DNA of 18,884 nucleotides from Lachnospiraceae bacterium UBA3645 (GTDB lineage: Bacteria; Bacillota; Clostridia; Lachnospirales; Lachnospiraceae). Both the position numbers and the translations under genes were made by a program. Below the pieces are notes generated by a model. The model ran no database searches. It was not told the DNA's origin and saw nothing but the letters and a program-made list of their open reading frames with translations. How positions within the stretch are numbered: the stretch's first letter is position 1; each line of letters opens with the position of its first letter. The stretch lies in contig DFKM01000044.1 in assembly GCA_002373555.1 (NCBI GenBank), positions 1 through 18,884 of the forward strand. The letters run 5' to 3'. This document shows positions 1 to 7,828 of the stretch, in pieces.

Positions 1-168
1 GATACCATGGGCCGTATGCACAGCGATGCGCAGTTCGCAGGTTCTTCCTCCGTTCCCGCGCACGTGGAGATGATGGGCCTGATCGGCGCCGGCAACAACC
101 CCATGGTCGGAATGACTGTCTCCACAGCGGTTTCGATCGAAGAGGCTGCCAAGGCAGGAAAGTTCTAA
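1..168 (+). CDS. C-terminal fragment of a GGGtGRT-family protein (5' end outside window)
   Basis: An open frame from base 1 ends at TAA 166-168 and gives 55 residues beginning DTMGRMHSDAQFAG and ending EEAAKAGKF. The segment with SSSVPAHVEMMGLIG and NNPMVGMT matches my memory of the C-terminus of the GGGtGRT protein family, a roughly 330-residue family of unknown function found in Clostridia and some archaea. The signature GGGTGRT motif itself would lie just upstream and is not in the window, so the assignment rests on recall of the tail only. The protein looks soluble in this part. A hairpin 24 nt downstream probably ends its transcript. No function is claimed. Confidence 0.7.
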   Translation, partial: DTMGRMHSDAQFAGSSSVPAHVEMMGLIGAGNNPMVGMTVSTAVSIEEAAKAGKF

Positions 169-191
169 AATAATATAAGCTATTGTTACCG

Positions 192-219
192 AAAGGAGCT
201 TCCGCCCGGAAGCTCCTTT
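192..219 (+). terminator. Hairpin after the GGGtGRT-like gene
   Basis: A perfect 12-bp inverted repeat, AAAGGAGCTTCC (192-203) and GGAAGCTCCTTT (208-219), flanks a 4-nt GCCC loop. The 3' arm ends in TTT but no proper T-tract follows (GAAATGTTT). It is probably the terminator of the upstream gene, but it could also be a leader hairpin of the GH3 gene, whose start codon is 33 nt further on. Confidence 0.6.
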
Positions 220-252
220 GAAATGTTTCGCGTACGGGGGGAGCAGATTCCA

Positions 253-2781
253 ATGAAAGCAATCAATGAGTTCAGGCACAGCGGTACACAAAAGACGGAA
301 GAGACGGCGCGTGAGAAGCGGAACAGAGCTGTGGCGCGGAAGGCTGCAGCGGAAGGCTTTGTCCTTCTGAAAAACGACGGTCTTCTTCCTCTGTCCCCGG
401 ATACGGCAGTCGCCCTTCTGGGCGCCGGCGCCGGTCATACGATCAAAGGCGGGACCGGTTCCGGAGATGTCAATCAGCGGAATACCGTTTCGATCCATGA
501 CGGTCTGAAAAATGCCGGCGTGCATCTGACGACGGAAGACTGGCTGTGCGATTTCGACGAGAGGTATCTTGACGCCCGGATCGCCTGGCGGGATTCCATC
601 CTGGGGACGAAGACCGGTGCGGATTCCACGAGCATTTTCAATAATTACGCGAAGAAGACCTTCCGGATGCCGGACGGCAGAGAAATCACGGAAGACGACA
701 CTGAAGGCGCCGCTGCGGCTGTCTATGTCGTAAGCCGTGTCGCCGGAGAAGCGGCGGACCGGCTGGCGGAAGCAGGTGATTATTATCTGACGGAGAAAGA
801 GACCGCGGATCTGAAAGCGCTGGACGCGCAGCAGCTCCCGACCGTGCTGGTGATCAATGCCGGCGGTCCGGTGGAAGTGACCGCGGTCGTGGAAGAACTG
901 CCGTCCGTCAAAGCGGTGCTCTTCATTTCTCAGCCAGGGCAGGAGGGCGGAAACGCTGTGGCGGATGTGCTGCTCGGCAAAGTGACGCCGTCCGGCAAGC
1001 TGACGGATACCTGGGCCAGGCAGTACAGGGATTATCCGAACGCGGAAACATTCAGCTATGTTTCCGGCGACGTGGATAAGGAATATTATCAGGAAGGGAT
1101 CTATGTCGGCTACCGGTACTTTGACAGCTTCGGCATCAAGCCGCTGTTTTCGTTCGGCCATGGTCTTTCCTACACGGACTTCGAGATCAGTGCAGGCGAA
1201 GTAAAGGCGGACGGACAGGGAGCGGTCCTGCAGATTCATGTGAAAAACACCGGAGCGCGGTATGCCGGAAAAGAAGTTGTCCAGCTGTATATCACCTGCC
1301 CGCAGACCGGCCTTCCCAAGGAGTACAGGAGACTCGGCGGCTTTGTCAAAACGCCGCTGCTGCAGCCGGGAGAATGCTTTGACGGGGAGATCGCCGTGCC
1401 GGTGAAGCAGTTCGCCAGTTTCGACGAAGAGAAGTCTGCCTGGGTGATCGAAGCCGGAAAATACGGCTTATGGACCGGCGGCTCTTCCGCGGACTGTAAG
1501 CTCGCGGCTGTTCTGACCGTGGAATCGGATACCGTGATCGAAGAAGTTCCGCATATCTGCCCGATTCAGGAATGGCTGCCGGAGAAACAGCGGCCGGATT
1601 CCATTACAGAGAAGGAGGAAGCGTGGCATAAGCTTGCCGCGGAAAACGGCATTCCGGAGATTCCCTTTGCACCGGAACCGGAGGAGAGAAAATCCTGTTT
1701 CGCGGATTCGCTGCGGCAGGAAGCCAGGAGGATCGCCATCCGGGCATCCGTGGATGAACTGCTGCCGCTCTTTTACGGAGAAATGAGCAAAGGCCAGGGC
1801 GCGCTTGGCGCTGCCGGCATCAAAGTTCCCGGCTCTGCTGCGGAGACCAGCGGTGCGCTCAAGAAAAAGTACAAAGTTGCACCGGTCGTGCTCGCGGACG
1901 GTCCCGCGGGACTGCGGCTGAACCGTTCCTATGACGTGGATAAAGCGACGGATGAAGTGATCCCCGAAGGTTTTCTCGCCAGCCTGGAAGGCGGATTCTT
2001 CCAGACAGAAACCGCCGGCAAGCGGGAGAACGCGGAAACATGGTACCAGTACTGCACCGCGTTCCCGGTCGGTACCCTGCTGGCGCAGAGCTTTGATACG
2101 GCGCTTCTGGAGGAAGTCGGGCAGGCTGTCGCCGCGGAGATGGAAGAGTTCCATGTGGGCTGGTGGCTGGCGCCGGGCATGAATATCCATCGGAATCCGC
2201 TCTGCGGAAGAAACTTCGAGTATTACTCAGAGGATCCGTTCGTATCCGGAACGATCGCGGCAGCGATCACCCGCGGCGTGCAGAGCATGCCGGGCACCGG
2301 GACGACGATCAAGCATTTTGCCTGCAATAACCAGGAAGAGAACCGGATGCTGTCCGACAGCATCATTTCCGAGCGGGCGCTGCGGGAGATCTATCTGCGC
2401 GGCTTTGAGATCGCGGTGAAGACATCCCAGCCGATGTGCATCATGACATCCTACAATCTGGTCAACGGCGTGCATACGCCCAACAGCTATGATCTGTGCA
2501 CGCAGGCAGCCAGAAATGAATGGGGCTTTGCGGGCGTGATCATGACTGACTGGACCACGACCATGCATAAAGGAGGAAGCATCCCCTGGAAATGCATTGC
2601 CGCCGGCAACGATATCATCATGCCGGGCGATACGGTGGACGAAGTGAGCATCCGGGAAGCCGCTGCTTCCGGAGAATTGACGGAGGAAGTGATCCGGAAC
2701 ACCGCCGAGAGGATCATCAATGTGATCCTGCATACGAACGCGTATAAAGGGGCGGAACCGTATAATGTCAAAAAGATCTGA
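253..2781 (+). CDS. Glycoside hydrolase family 3, beta-glucosidase type, permuted domain order
   Basis: An 842-residue enzyme expected to release glucose or a similar sugar from the non-reducing end of beta-glycosides. The GH3 C-terminal alpha/beta domain comes first (about 35-260, with AEGFVLLKNDGLLPL), then an EGIYVGYRYFD linker motif (281-291) and an FnIII-like domain (about 320-425). The catalytic TIM barrel comes last (about 495-840). In the barrel are LADGPAGLR (548-556), APGMNIHRNPLCGRNFEYYSEDP-type substrate residues (640-662), KHF (687-689) and VIMTDW with D766 as the presumed nucleophile. This inverted order is known from Ruminococcus and Butyrivibrio beta-glucosidases. No signal peptide is visible, so it is probably cytoplasmic and acts on imported sugars. 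I chose ATG 253 because GGGGGAG (236-242) sits 10 nt upstream; the in-frame ATG at 223 follows directly on a hairpin and lacks a site. It converges on the regulator genes of the sugar locus. Confidence 0.93.
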   Translation: MKAINEFRHSGTQKTEETAREKRNRAVARKAAAEGFVLLKNDGLLPLSPDTAVALLGAGAGHTIKGGTGSGDVNQRNTVSIHDGLKNAGVHLTTEDWLCDFDERYLDARIAWRDSILGTKTGADSTSIFNNYAKKTFRMPDGREITEDDTEGAAAAVYVVSRVAGEAADRLAEAGDYYLTEKETADLKALDAQQLPTVLVINAGGPVEVTAVVEELPSVKAVLFISQPGQEGGNAVADVLLGKVTPSGKLTDTWARQYRDYPNAETFSYVSGDVDKEYYQEGIYVGYRYFDSFGIKPLFSFGHGLSYTDFEISAGEVKADGQGAVLQIHVKNTGARYAGKEVVQLYITCPQTGLPKEYRRLGGFVKTPLLQPGECFDGEIAVPVKQFASFDEEKSAWVIEAGKYGLWTGGSSADCKLAAVLTVESDTVIEEVPHICPIQEWLPEKQRPDSITEKEEAWHKLAAENGIPEIPFAPEPEERKSCFADSLRQEARRIAIRASVDELLPLFYGEMSKGQGALGAAGIKVPGSAAETSGALKKKYKVAPVVLADGPAGLRLNRSYDVDKATDEVIPEGFLASLEGGFFQTETAGKRENAETWYQYCTAFPVGTLLAQSFDTALLEEVGQAVAAEMEEFHVGWWLAPGMNIHRNPLCGRNFEYYSEDPFVSGTIAAAITRGVQSMPGTGTTIKHFACNNQEENRMLSDSIISERALREIYLRGFEIAVKTSQPMCIMTSYNLVNGVHTPNSYDLCTQAARNEWGFAGVIMTDWTTTMHKGGSIPWKCIAAGNDIIMPGDTVDEVSIREAAASGELTEEVIRNTAERIINVILHTNAYKGAEPYNVKKI

Positions 2782-2793
2782 ATGAAATGAGAA

Positions 2794-2841
2794 ACCGGGG
2801 GACAGGTTCGCGGCCAAAAGGTCTTGAACCTGTCCCCCGGT
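2794..2841. terminator. Bidirectional hairpin between convergent genes; possible REP-like element
   Basis: A perfect 16-bp inverted repeat, ACCGGGGGACAGGTTC (2794-2809) and GAACCTGTCCCCCGGT (2826-2841). The 16-nt loop contains a further short GGCC/GGTC pairing. It lies between the GH3 stop (2781) and the regulator stop (2856) and can serve as terminator for both. Flanking T-tracts are weak on both sides (TCTGTTTCC rightwards, TTTCTCATTTC leftwards). The GGGGACAGGTTC/GAACCTGTCCCC core resembles dispersed palindromes seen in many bacterial genomes, so it may be a mobile REP-type unit. Confidence 0.7.
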
Positions 2842-2855
2842 CTGTTTCCGCTTCC

Positions 2856-4412
2856 TTATCCCCTGCAGTTCTCCCGGTACTGTTCCGGCGTCATGCCGAC
2901 GGATTTCTTGAATACGCGGAAAAAGTATTTCACATTGTCATAGCCGACGTTTTTGGAGATCTGATACATTTTCTGGCCGCTCATCCCGAGCAGCTCCTTT
3001 GCATGCTCTATCCGGATATCGTTCAGATAATCCACGAATTTTTCGCCGGTCCGCGCTTTGAACAGCGTGCTCAGATAACTGCGGTTGATATAGAAGAGCG
3101 AGGCGACGAAATCCTGGGTGAGCGCTTTCCGGTAATTCCGCTGCATATAGAGCTGTACCCGTTCGATGATATCCCCTTCCGCGTAGACACTCCGGGGCCG
3201 CAGAAGCTCCGCGAGATTCCGGAAGAAGTTCGTATAATATGTCTCGAGATCCGCCAGGGAATAGATATGGCGCACGATATTCTGCACACCTCCCGCGCTC
3301 TGCGTTTCACCGAGATATTCTGACAGGATCGTCCGGCACTGACCGGACAACTCGTGGCAATGGTATTTGACATCGACTAACCGGCAGTCCGCGACTGTCC
3401 TGTAGAAGGAAAACAGTTTCTTCGTCAGCAAAGTCACTTCCTCCGCCATGCCTGCCTCGATCCGGAAGAGGAGTTCATCGGTATGTTCCCATTCCAGCTG
3501 CCGCGGCGATAGCTCCCCTTCATAATAATAGACCGCAGATCCCTCATAGGCTGCCGACTGCCCGTCCAGCGCCGCCACCGTCTCGAGATAAGCCTCCCGC
3601 AGGCTGCTCACGGAGGCGTGCCGTCTGCTGACGCCGAGCGTGATCGGCGTATCTCCGAGACCGAGTCCGTTCGTCATCGCGCTGACAGCCTGTGCAAGCA
3701 GTGACTGCATGCGCGTTTTTTCGATGCGCGGCAGGAACAGGATCAGAAATCCCATGCCGGAGCCCTCCGCAGCCGGCAGATACAGCGCGAGATCCGCGAA
3801 TCCGTTCTCCGCGAGCCACCCGGTGATCTCTTCTTCCGCCCGCTGCAGCTGGCACTGTATGGTCAGCAGCACAAGCTCATGACTGCCTTCCAGCGATTTC
3901 AGCTTCTGGGAGGTAAAGCTGGGCTCGCCGACGTGATATCCCAGGATGATGTTCTGCAGAAGCATCATATCGTAGCGGGTATTCGCTTCCTCTTTCTCCT
4001 CTTCGGACTCGCGCAGCTTGTAATCGATCTGCTCGCGCTCTGAAAGGCGCTGCAGGATATCCCTGACGCAGTTCTGGATCATCTCCGCACTGAAGGGTTT
4101 CAGTAGGTATTCCACGGCATTGGCGGAGATCGCCTGTTTGATATAATCAAAATCCCGGTAGCCGCTGATCACGAGCAGGGGCATCCCCGGATAGTGTTCC
4201 GCAAGATACGGCAGCAGCTCCATACCGTCCATGACGGGCATCTGCATGTCCAGGATCACAAAATCAGGCTTCTTTTCCCGGATCAGATCGATCCCGGTCT
4301 GTCCGTTGTCCGCTTCCCCGATGCATTCGATGGTATCGGAAAGCGGCTCCAGTTTCTTCTTCGTGCCGCGCCGGATGATCTCTTCATCGTCGATCAGGAT
4401 ATAGGTCGTCAT
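2856..4412 (-). CDS. AraC-family response regulator (YesN-like)
   Basis: A 518-residue DNA-binding response regulator, the probable partner of the adjacent histidine kinase and probable activator of the divergent sugar transport operon. The receiver domain (1-120) has the acidic pair D8/D9, phospho-acceptor D55 in VILDMQMP, S83 and K105 in LLKPF. A long middle region (about 125-405) has no motif I can name. The last 110 residues form two helix-turn-helix motifs of the AraC type, with YINRSYLSTLFKARTG and the signature ISKNVGYDNVKYFFRVFKK near the C-terminus. The ATG lies one base after the kinase stop (TGA-T-ATG) and its GGAGG is inside the end of the kinase gene, so the two are translated as a coupled pair. 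All receiver residues are present. Confidence 0.93.
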   Translation of the reverse strand: MTTYILIDDEEIIRRGTKKKLEPLSDTIECIGEADNGQTGIDLIREKKPDFVILDMQMPVMDGMELLPYLAEHYPGMPLLVISGYRDFDYIKQAISANAVEYLLKPFSAEMIQNCVRDILQRLSEREQIDYKLRESEEEKEEANTRYDMMLLQNIILGYHVGEPSFTSQKLKSLEGSHELVLLTIQCQLQRAEEEITGWLAENGFADLALYLPAAEGSGMGFLILFLPRIEKTRMQSLLAQAVSAMTNGLGLGDTPITLGVSRRHASVSSLREAYLETVAALDGQSAAYEGSAVYYYEGELSPRQLEWEHTDELLFRIEAGMAEEVTLLTKKLFSFYRTVADCRLVDVKYHCHELSGQCRTILSEYLGETQSAGGVQNIVRHIYSLADLETYYTNFFRNLAELLRPRSVYAEGDIIERVQLYMQRNYRKALTQDFVASLFYINRSYLSTLFKARTGEKFVDYLNDIRIEHAKELLGMSGQKMYQISKNVGYDNVKYFFRVFKKSVGMTPEQYRENCRG

Positions 4413-4413
4413 A

Positions 4414-6171
4414 TCAGTGCACCTCCGTATGCGCCGCGGCCCGGATCAGGGGCAACCGGATCGTGATGACAGTGCCGTTTCCCTCTGTACTCTCGACAGC
4501 CAGACCGTATCCGCTGCCGTAATACAGCTCGATGCGTGTATGAATATTGGTCAGGCCGATGCTCTGGTTGCTCCGGTGGCCGAGTTCCGTGAAGCTCGCT
4601 TCCCGCGCGAGATCGTTCCGGACACGGGCCAGTGTCTCCGGCGCCATGCCCTGCCCGTTGTCGGAGACGGTGAGAAGGAGCGTGTCGGAGGACCGGCGGG
4701 CCGTCACGCTGATCGTATCGCCGGCAGCGCAGTAGTTCAGCCCGTGATACAGCGCATTTTCGACCAGCGGCTGCAGGATCAGCTTCAGCACTTCTTCCTG
4801 CATCAGATCCTGCGGGATATCCGTCACCAGACGAAATCGGCCGCCAAAACGGATCTGCTGGATCGACACGTAGTCCATCGTATGCTTCAGCTCGTCGGCC
4901 AGCGTGACCAGTTCGCTTTTCGTCTTGATCGCGTAGCGGAACATATTGCCGAGCGCGAGAGACATATCCGCGATGTCCTTCTCCTCCGCGATCTCGGCCA
5001 TGCTGTTGATGGATTCCAGTGTATTGAACAGAAAATGGGAGTTGATCCTGGCCTCCAGGGATTTCATCTGCGCATCCAGCAGGATCAGCTTGCTGCGGTA
5101 GTTTTTGTGGATGGAGTCATTTAATTCCTCCAGCATCCGTGCGTATTCATTGTACAGCGTACCGATCTCGTCGGTCCGCTTCATGTAAGGGCTGATGAAT
5201 TTCAGCCCGTTTTTCTTCTGCCGGGACATCGACCAGCTGAGCGATTCCACCGGACGGATCATACCGCGCGTCACGAAGAAGCAGAGGATGAGTTCAATGG
5301 CGATGCAGACGAGCGCGATCAGCAGGATCAGCATACCGGAAGGATTGAATTCCCGGTAGAGTGTGTCATAATGAAAACTCGTGGTCAGCACGAGCGGAGC
5401 GATCGTCAGCTCCGCCTTGTGCAGGTTGTCCGTGAACATCTGCCCCGCGGGAAGGCTGTCGACGTTGGAATAAATGGTCTCCGACGTCGTGCTGTTCATG
5501 ACGGAGATCAGCGCCAGACCGGGCAGACCGTTCGCGGAATCCAGATTCAGGAAGGCGGCGTCACAGTCCATCAGGATGACGCCGAGAAGCTCGTGGGTAT
5601 AGATATCGCTGACGCTTTTCGCCAGATAGACGGAAGGCTTGTCATCCGTGAACATATCTTCCGCCGTGAAGGTGCTGATATACGGACTGCCGGAGAGCGC
5701 AACCGTCTTTTCATACCACTGGTCTTCACAGCAGTTATGAAGATGGTTGATGCGGCTGTAGATTTCATTGGCGTTTCCGATGATCAGTCCGTCCGGAAGG
5801 ATCAGATAGATGCCGCGGATCATGGCATTGGTGTACATCAGATTCTGAAATACGGGATCGCAGTATTTCTGGGCCTGCAGAATCTCATAGGAAGTATACT
5901 CACCGGGCCGCTCCGCGAAGGAACGCATGGTCTCGATCATGGACTCCTCGTTCTCATCGGAATAGAAGGTCAGGAAATCGAGCGCCCTGCGCAGGGAGCG
6001 GAGATTGTCGTTGATCTGCGTCCGGGCATTCTCGGCCAGGGTGTCGGAAAAGTCGGTCATCCGCTGGTAGGTAGCCTGCCGGTAGCGCAGATACGAAAAA
6101 TTGGTGATGGCGATCATGGGAATGACCGCCAGAAAAGCATAGATCAGAAATACCTTATGGCGCAGCTTCAT
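4414..6171 (-). CDS. Sensor histidine kinase, YesM/LytS-like (HPK7)
   Basis: A 585-residue membrane sensor kinase. There is a transmembrane helix at about 7-27, then an extracytoplasmic sensing region (about 30-278) of the size and position of a Cache-type domain. A second helix (279-300) and a HAMP linker (about 301-354) follow. The His_kinase domain has presumed phospho-acceptor H379 in INSHFLFNTLE, with Ser where many relatives have Pro. The ATPase domain has the N-box ENALYHG (471-477), DNGQGM (504-509) and GLTNI (539-543). I chose ATG 6171 because AGGAGG lies 9 nt upstream on the minus strand and the first helix then starts at residue 7; a further-upstream in-frame ATG (6261) has no such support. 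It probably senses an extracellular sugar or the binding-protein complex and phosphorylates the regulator encoded immediately downstream. Confidence 0.93.
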   Translation of the reverse strand: MKLRHKVFLIYAFLAVIPMIAITNFSYLRYRQATYQRMTDFSDTLAENARTQINDNLRSLRRALDFLTFYSDENEESMIETMRSFAERPGEYTSYEILQAQKYCDPVFQNLMYTNAMIRGIYLILPDGLIIGNANEIYSRINHLHNCCEDQWYEKTVALSGSPYISTFTAEDMFTDDKPSVYLAKSVSDIYTHELLGVILMDCDAAFLNLDSANGLPGLALISVMNSTTSETIYSNVDSLPAGQMFTDNLHKAELTIAPLVLTTSFHYDTLYREFNPSGMLILLIALVCIAIELILCFFVTRGMIRPVESLSWSMSRQKKNGLKFISPYMKRTDEIGTLYNEYARMLEELNDSIHKNYRSKLILLDAQMKSLEARINSHFLFNTLESINSMAEIAEEKDIADMSLALGNMFRYAIKTKSELVTLADELKHTMDYVSIQQIRFGGRFRLVTDIPQDLMQEEVLKLILQPLVENALYHGLNYCAAGDTISVTARRSSDTLLLTVSDNGQGMAPETLARVRNDLAREASFTELGHRSNQSIGLTNIHTRIELYYGSGYGLAVESTEGNGTVITIRLPLIRAAAHTEVH

Positions 6172-6244
6172 GATGAGGATCCTCCTGAAGGATGGAGCCG
6201 TGTCAGGACGGCCGGCGGAAAATGGATGTGTCGTAGAATTTCCA

Positions 6245-6279
6245 ACAAAAGTATACCACAAGACCAGACAAAAGTATAC
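6245..6279 (+). promoter_or_regulatory. Candidate regulator operator: exact direct repeat ACAAAAGTATAC x2
   Basis: ACAAAAGTATAC occurs at 6245-6256 and again at 6268-6279, a period of 23 bp or about two helical turns. Both copies are preceded by CCA, with one extra G in the second copy. AraC-type regulators typically bind tandem direct repeats near their target promoters. The proximal copy covers the -35 position of the rightward promoter, as expected for a class II activator site. That this is the site of the adjacent regulator is inference. Confidence 0.55.
6250..6278 (-). promoter_or_regulatory. Probable extended -10 promoter of the kinase/regulator operon
   Basis: On the minus strand TGTGGTATACT (6260 to 6250) gives an extended -10 (TGG-TATACT). 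The -35 position 17 bp away (6278-6273, TATACT) is poor, as is common for extended -10 promoters. Transcription would begin near 6243, leaving a leader of about 70 nt. The same 11-mer recurs in the leftward promoter of the lipid kinase gene at 14334-14324. Confidence 0.45.
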
Positions 6280-6296
6280 TTCCGTTTGGCTATGAT
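6268..6296 (+). promoter_or_regulatory. Probable activator-dependent promoter of the sugar ABC operon
   Basis: A -10-like TATGAT (6291-6296) lies 44 nt before the binding-protein ATG. At 17-bp spacing the -35 position (6268-6273) reads ACAAAA, far from consensus and inside the proximal direct repeat. A good -10 with no -35 fits a promoter that needs the activator. Confidence 0.45.
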
Positions 6297-6340
6297 AGAG
6301 TTATCTCAATGATGCGTGCAACGCAGAAAGGAAGGAACTT

Positions 6341-7765
6341 ATGAAGATGAAGAAGATTCTTGCACTGCTCCTGGCCTGCTCCATGGCGGCAATGACTGTC
6401 GCCGGATGCGGAAGCAGCCAGAGCGCGGAGACGGAAGCCGCCGAGACCGAAGCTGCCGCAGCGGAAGCGCAGGAGGAAGCGGAAGAGGGAGAAGCTGCGG
6501 AAGAAACGATCGCAGCCGTTCCGGAGGGAGAAGGCTACAATCACGAGGCGATCGAGAATGCCGGTGACATCACCCTGACCATGATGGTCTCCGGTGTTGC
6601 CCAGGGCAACGATTTCGAGACCGAGCAGCTCCCCGAGCTCGTCAAGGCAAAATGGCCGAATGTTACCCTTGAAGTCACAAAGCTTCCGGATGACAACTAC
6701 TACACTTCCCTGAAGACGAAGCTTGCTTCCGGCGAGTGCCCGGACATCATCCTGACCCAGCCGATGTATGCCGGTTCCAACAGCTGCTACGCGCTGGCTG
6801 AGGCCGGATATCTCGCACCGCTGAACGACTGCGATTTCCTTGCCAATCTGGCGAATCCCGCGGCTGTCACCTACGACGGCAATGTCGTGACCGCGACCCG
6901 CAGCGTATCGATCCTGGGAACCTATTACAACAAGGATATGTTCAAGGAAGTCGGCATCGAGTCCGTACCTGCCACATGGGCAGAGTTCCTGGACGACTGC
7001 AAGAAACTGAAAGAAGCCGGACATCAGCCCATCGTCATGGGTGACAAGGACCAGTATGTGCTCCAGTTCGGTCTGTATCAGATTGCAGCGAACGAGATCT
7101 ATTCTCAGAATCCCGATTATGATATGCAGCTCCGCTCCGGTGAGACGCATTTCACGGACGAAGGTACCTGGGACAAGGTCCTGACCATGTACAAGCAGCT
7201 CTACGATGAGGGCTATATCGATGCCAGCCAGTCTCTCGGATACGGCGCTTCCCAGTCCATCCAGGATTTCATCGACGGCAAGGCAGCCATGACATTCGAC
7301 GGTTCCTTCAACGCGACCGCCCTGAACGCGGAAGGCGCAGGCGGCGCATTTGAAAGAGGCTATTTCCCGATCCCGTCCGAATCCGGCGATCAGTATACCG
7401 CTACCTGCCTGGCAGCCGGCTACAGCATCTATTCCGGATCCAAGTACATCGATGAGTGCAAAGAGCTGATCGATTACTGGTACAACGGCGACAATGAGAT
7501 CTGGGACGCACAGCTTGCGACCGGACGCATCATCCCCGTATACGGCAGCGGCATGGATTCCATCCCCAATATCGAGCTCTACCAGCCCTTCATCGATCTG
7601 ATGAACGAAGGCAAGGCTTTCCACTGGTGCAACCAGGCATGGCCGGCCGGCACCGAATCCACGATGGAAGAGCTGTTCTCCGAGATGATCGGCGGACAGG
7701 GAACGACTGTCGAGGATATCACACAGGGAATGCAGGATAAATTTGAGGATCTGCTGGACGAATAA
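6341..7765 (+). CDS. Sugar ABC transporter substrate-binding lipoprotein (family 1)
   Basis: A 474-residue extracellular solute-binding protein of the CUT1 type, anchored to the membrane by lipid. A charged start (MKMKK), a hydrophobic core and the lipobox VAGC with C23 mark a lipoprotein signal. An Ala/Glu-rich linker follows (about 28-62). The mature domain then has family features such as the early strand DITLTMMVSG, the DNYYTSLKTKLASGECPDIIL stretch and the aromatic-rich WYNGDNEIWDAQLATG. AGGAAGG ends about 5 nt before ATG 6341; a second ATG two codons later is possible. It is first in the rightward operon, directly after the putative operator. It should capture the oligosaccharide for the two permeases that follow; the ligand cannot be read from sequence. 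Confidence 0.93.
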   Translation: MKMKKILALLLACSMAAMTVAGCGSSQSAETEAAETEAAAAEAQEEAEEGEAAEETIAAVPEGEGYNHEAIENAGDITLTMMVSGVAQGNDFETEQLPELVKAKWPNVTLEVTKLPDDNYYTSLKTKLASGECPDIILTQPMYAGSNSCYALAEAGYLAPLNDCDFLANLANPAAVTYDGNVVTATRSVSILGTYYNKDMFKEVGIESVPATWAEFLDDCKKLKEAGHQPIVMGDKDQYVLQFGLYQIAANEIYSQNPDYDMQLRSGETHFTDEGTWDKVLTMYKQLYDEGYIDASQSLGYGASQSIQDFIDGKAAMTFDGSFNATALNAEGAGGAFERGYFPIPSESGDQYTATCLAAGYSIYSGSKYIDECKELIDYWYNGDNEIWDAQLATGRIIPVYGSGMDSIPNIELYQPFIDLMNEGKAFHWCNQAWPAGTESTMEELFSEMIGGQGTTVEDITQGMQDKFEDLLDE

Positions 7766-7778
7766 GCAGGGACATGAG

Positions 7779-7811
7779 GCCGGCATATCACTTCGGTGTA
7801 TGCCGGCTTTT
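7779..7811 (+). terminator. UUCG-capped hairpin between binding protein and permease genes
   Basis: GCCGGCATATCAC (7779-7791) pairs with GTGTATGCCGGC (7796-7807) with one bulged base. The stem is closed by a stable C(UUCG)G tetraloop and followed by TTTT. Its position after the first gene of the operon fits a partial terminator or 3' RNA-stabilising structure that keeps binding protein in excess of the permeases. The hairpin covers an in-frame GTG (7796), which argues against that GTG as the permease start. Confidence 0.75.
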
Positions 7812-7828
7812 ACGGAGAGGAGAGAACG

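Noticed and set aside
223..252. ATG 223 as the GH3 start
   Set aside because: It is 3 nt past a perfect hairpin with no suitable ribosome site except the hairpin arm; ATG 253 has GGGGGAG at good spacing.
6290..7786. A 498-codon open frame on the minus strand opposite the binding-protein gene
   Set aside because: It is a codon-bias shadow of the lipoprotein gene; no ribosome site or recognisable domain.
7796..7828. GTG 7796 as the permease start
   Set aside because: It lies in the 3' arm of a stable UUCG hairpin and has no ribosome site, whereas TTG 7829 follows a strong GGAGAGGAGAG.
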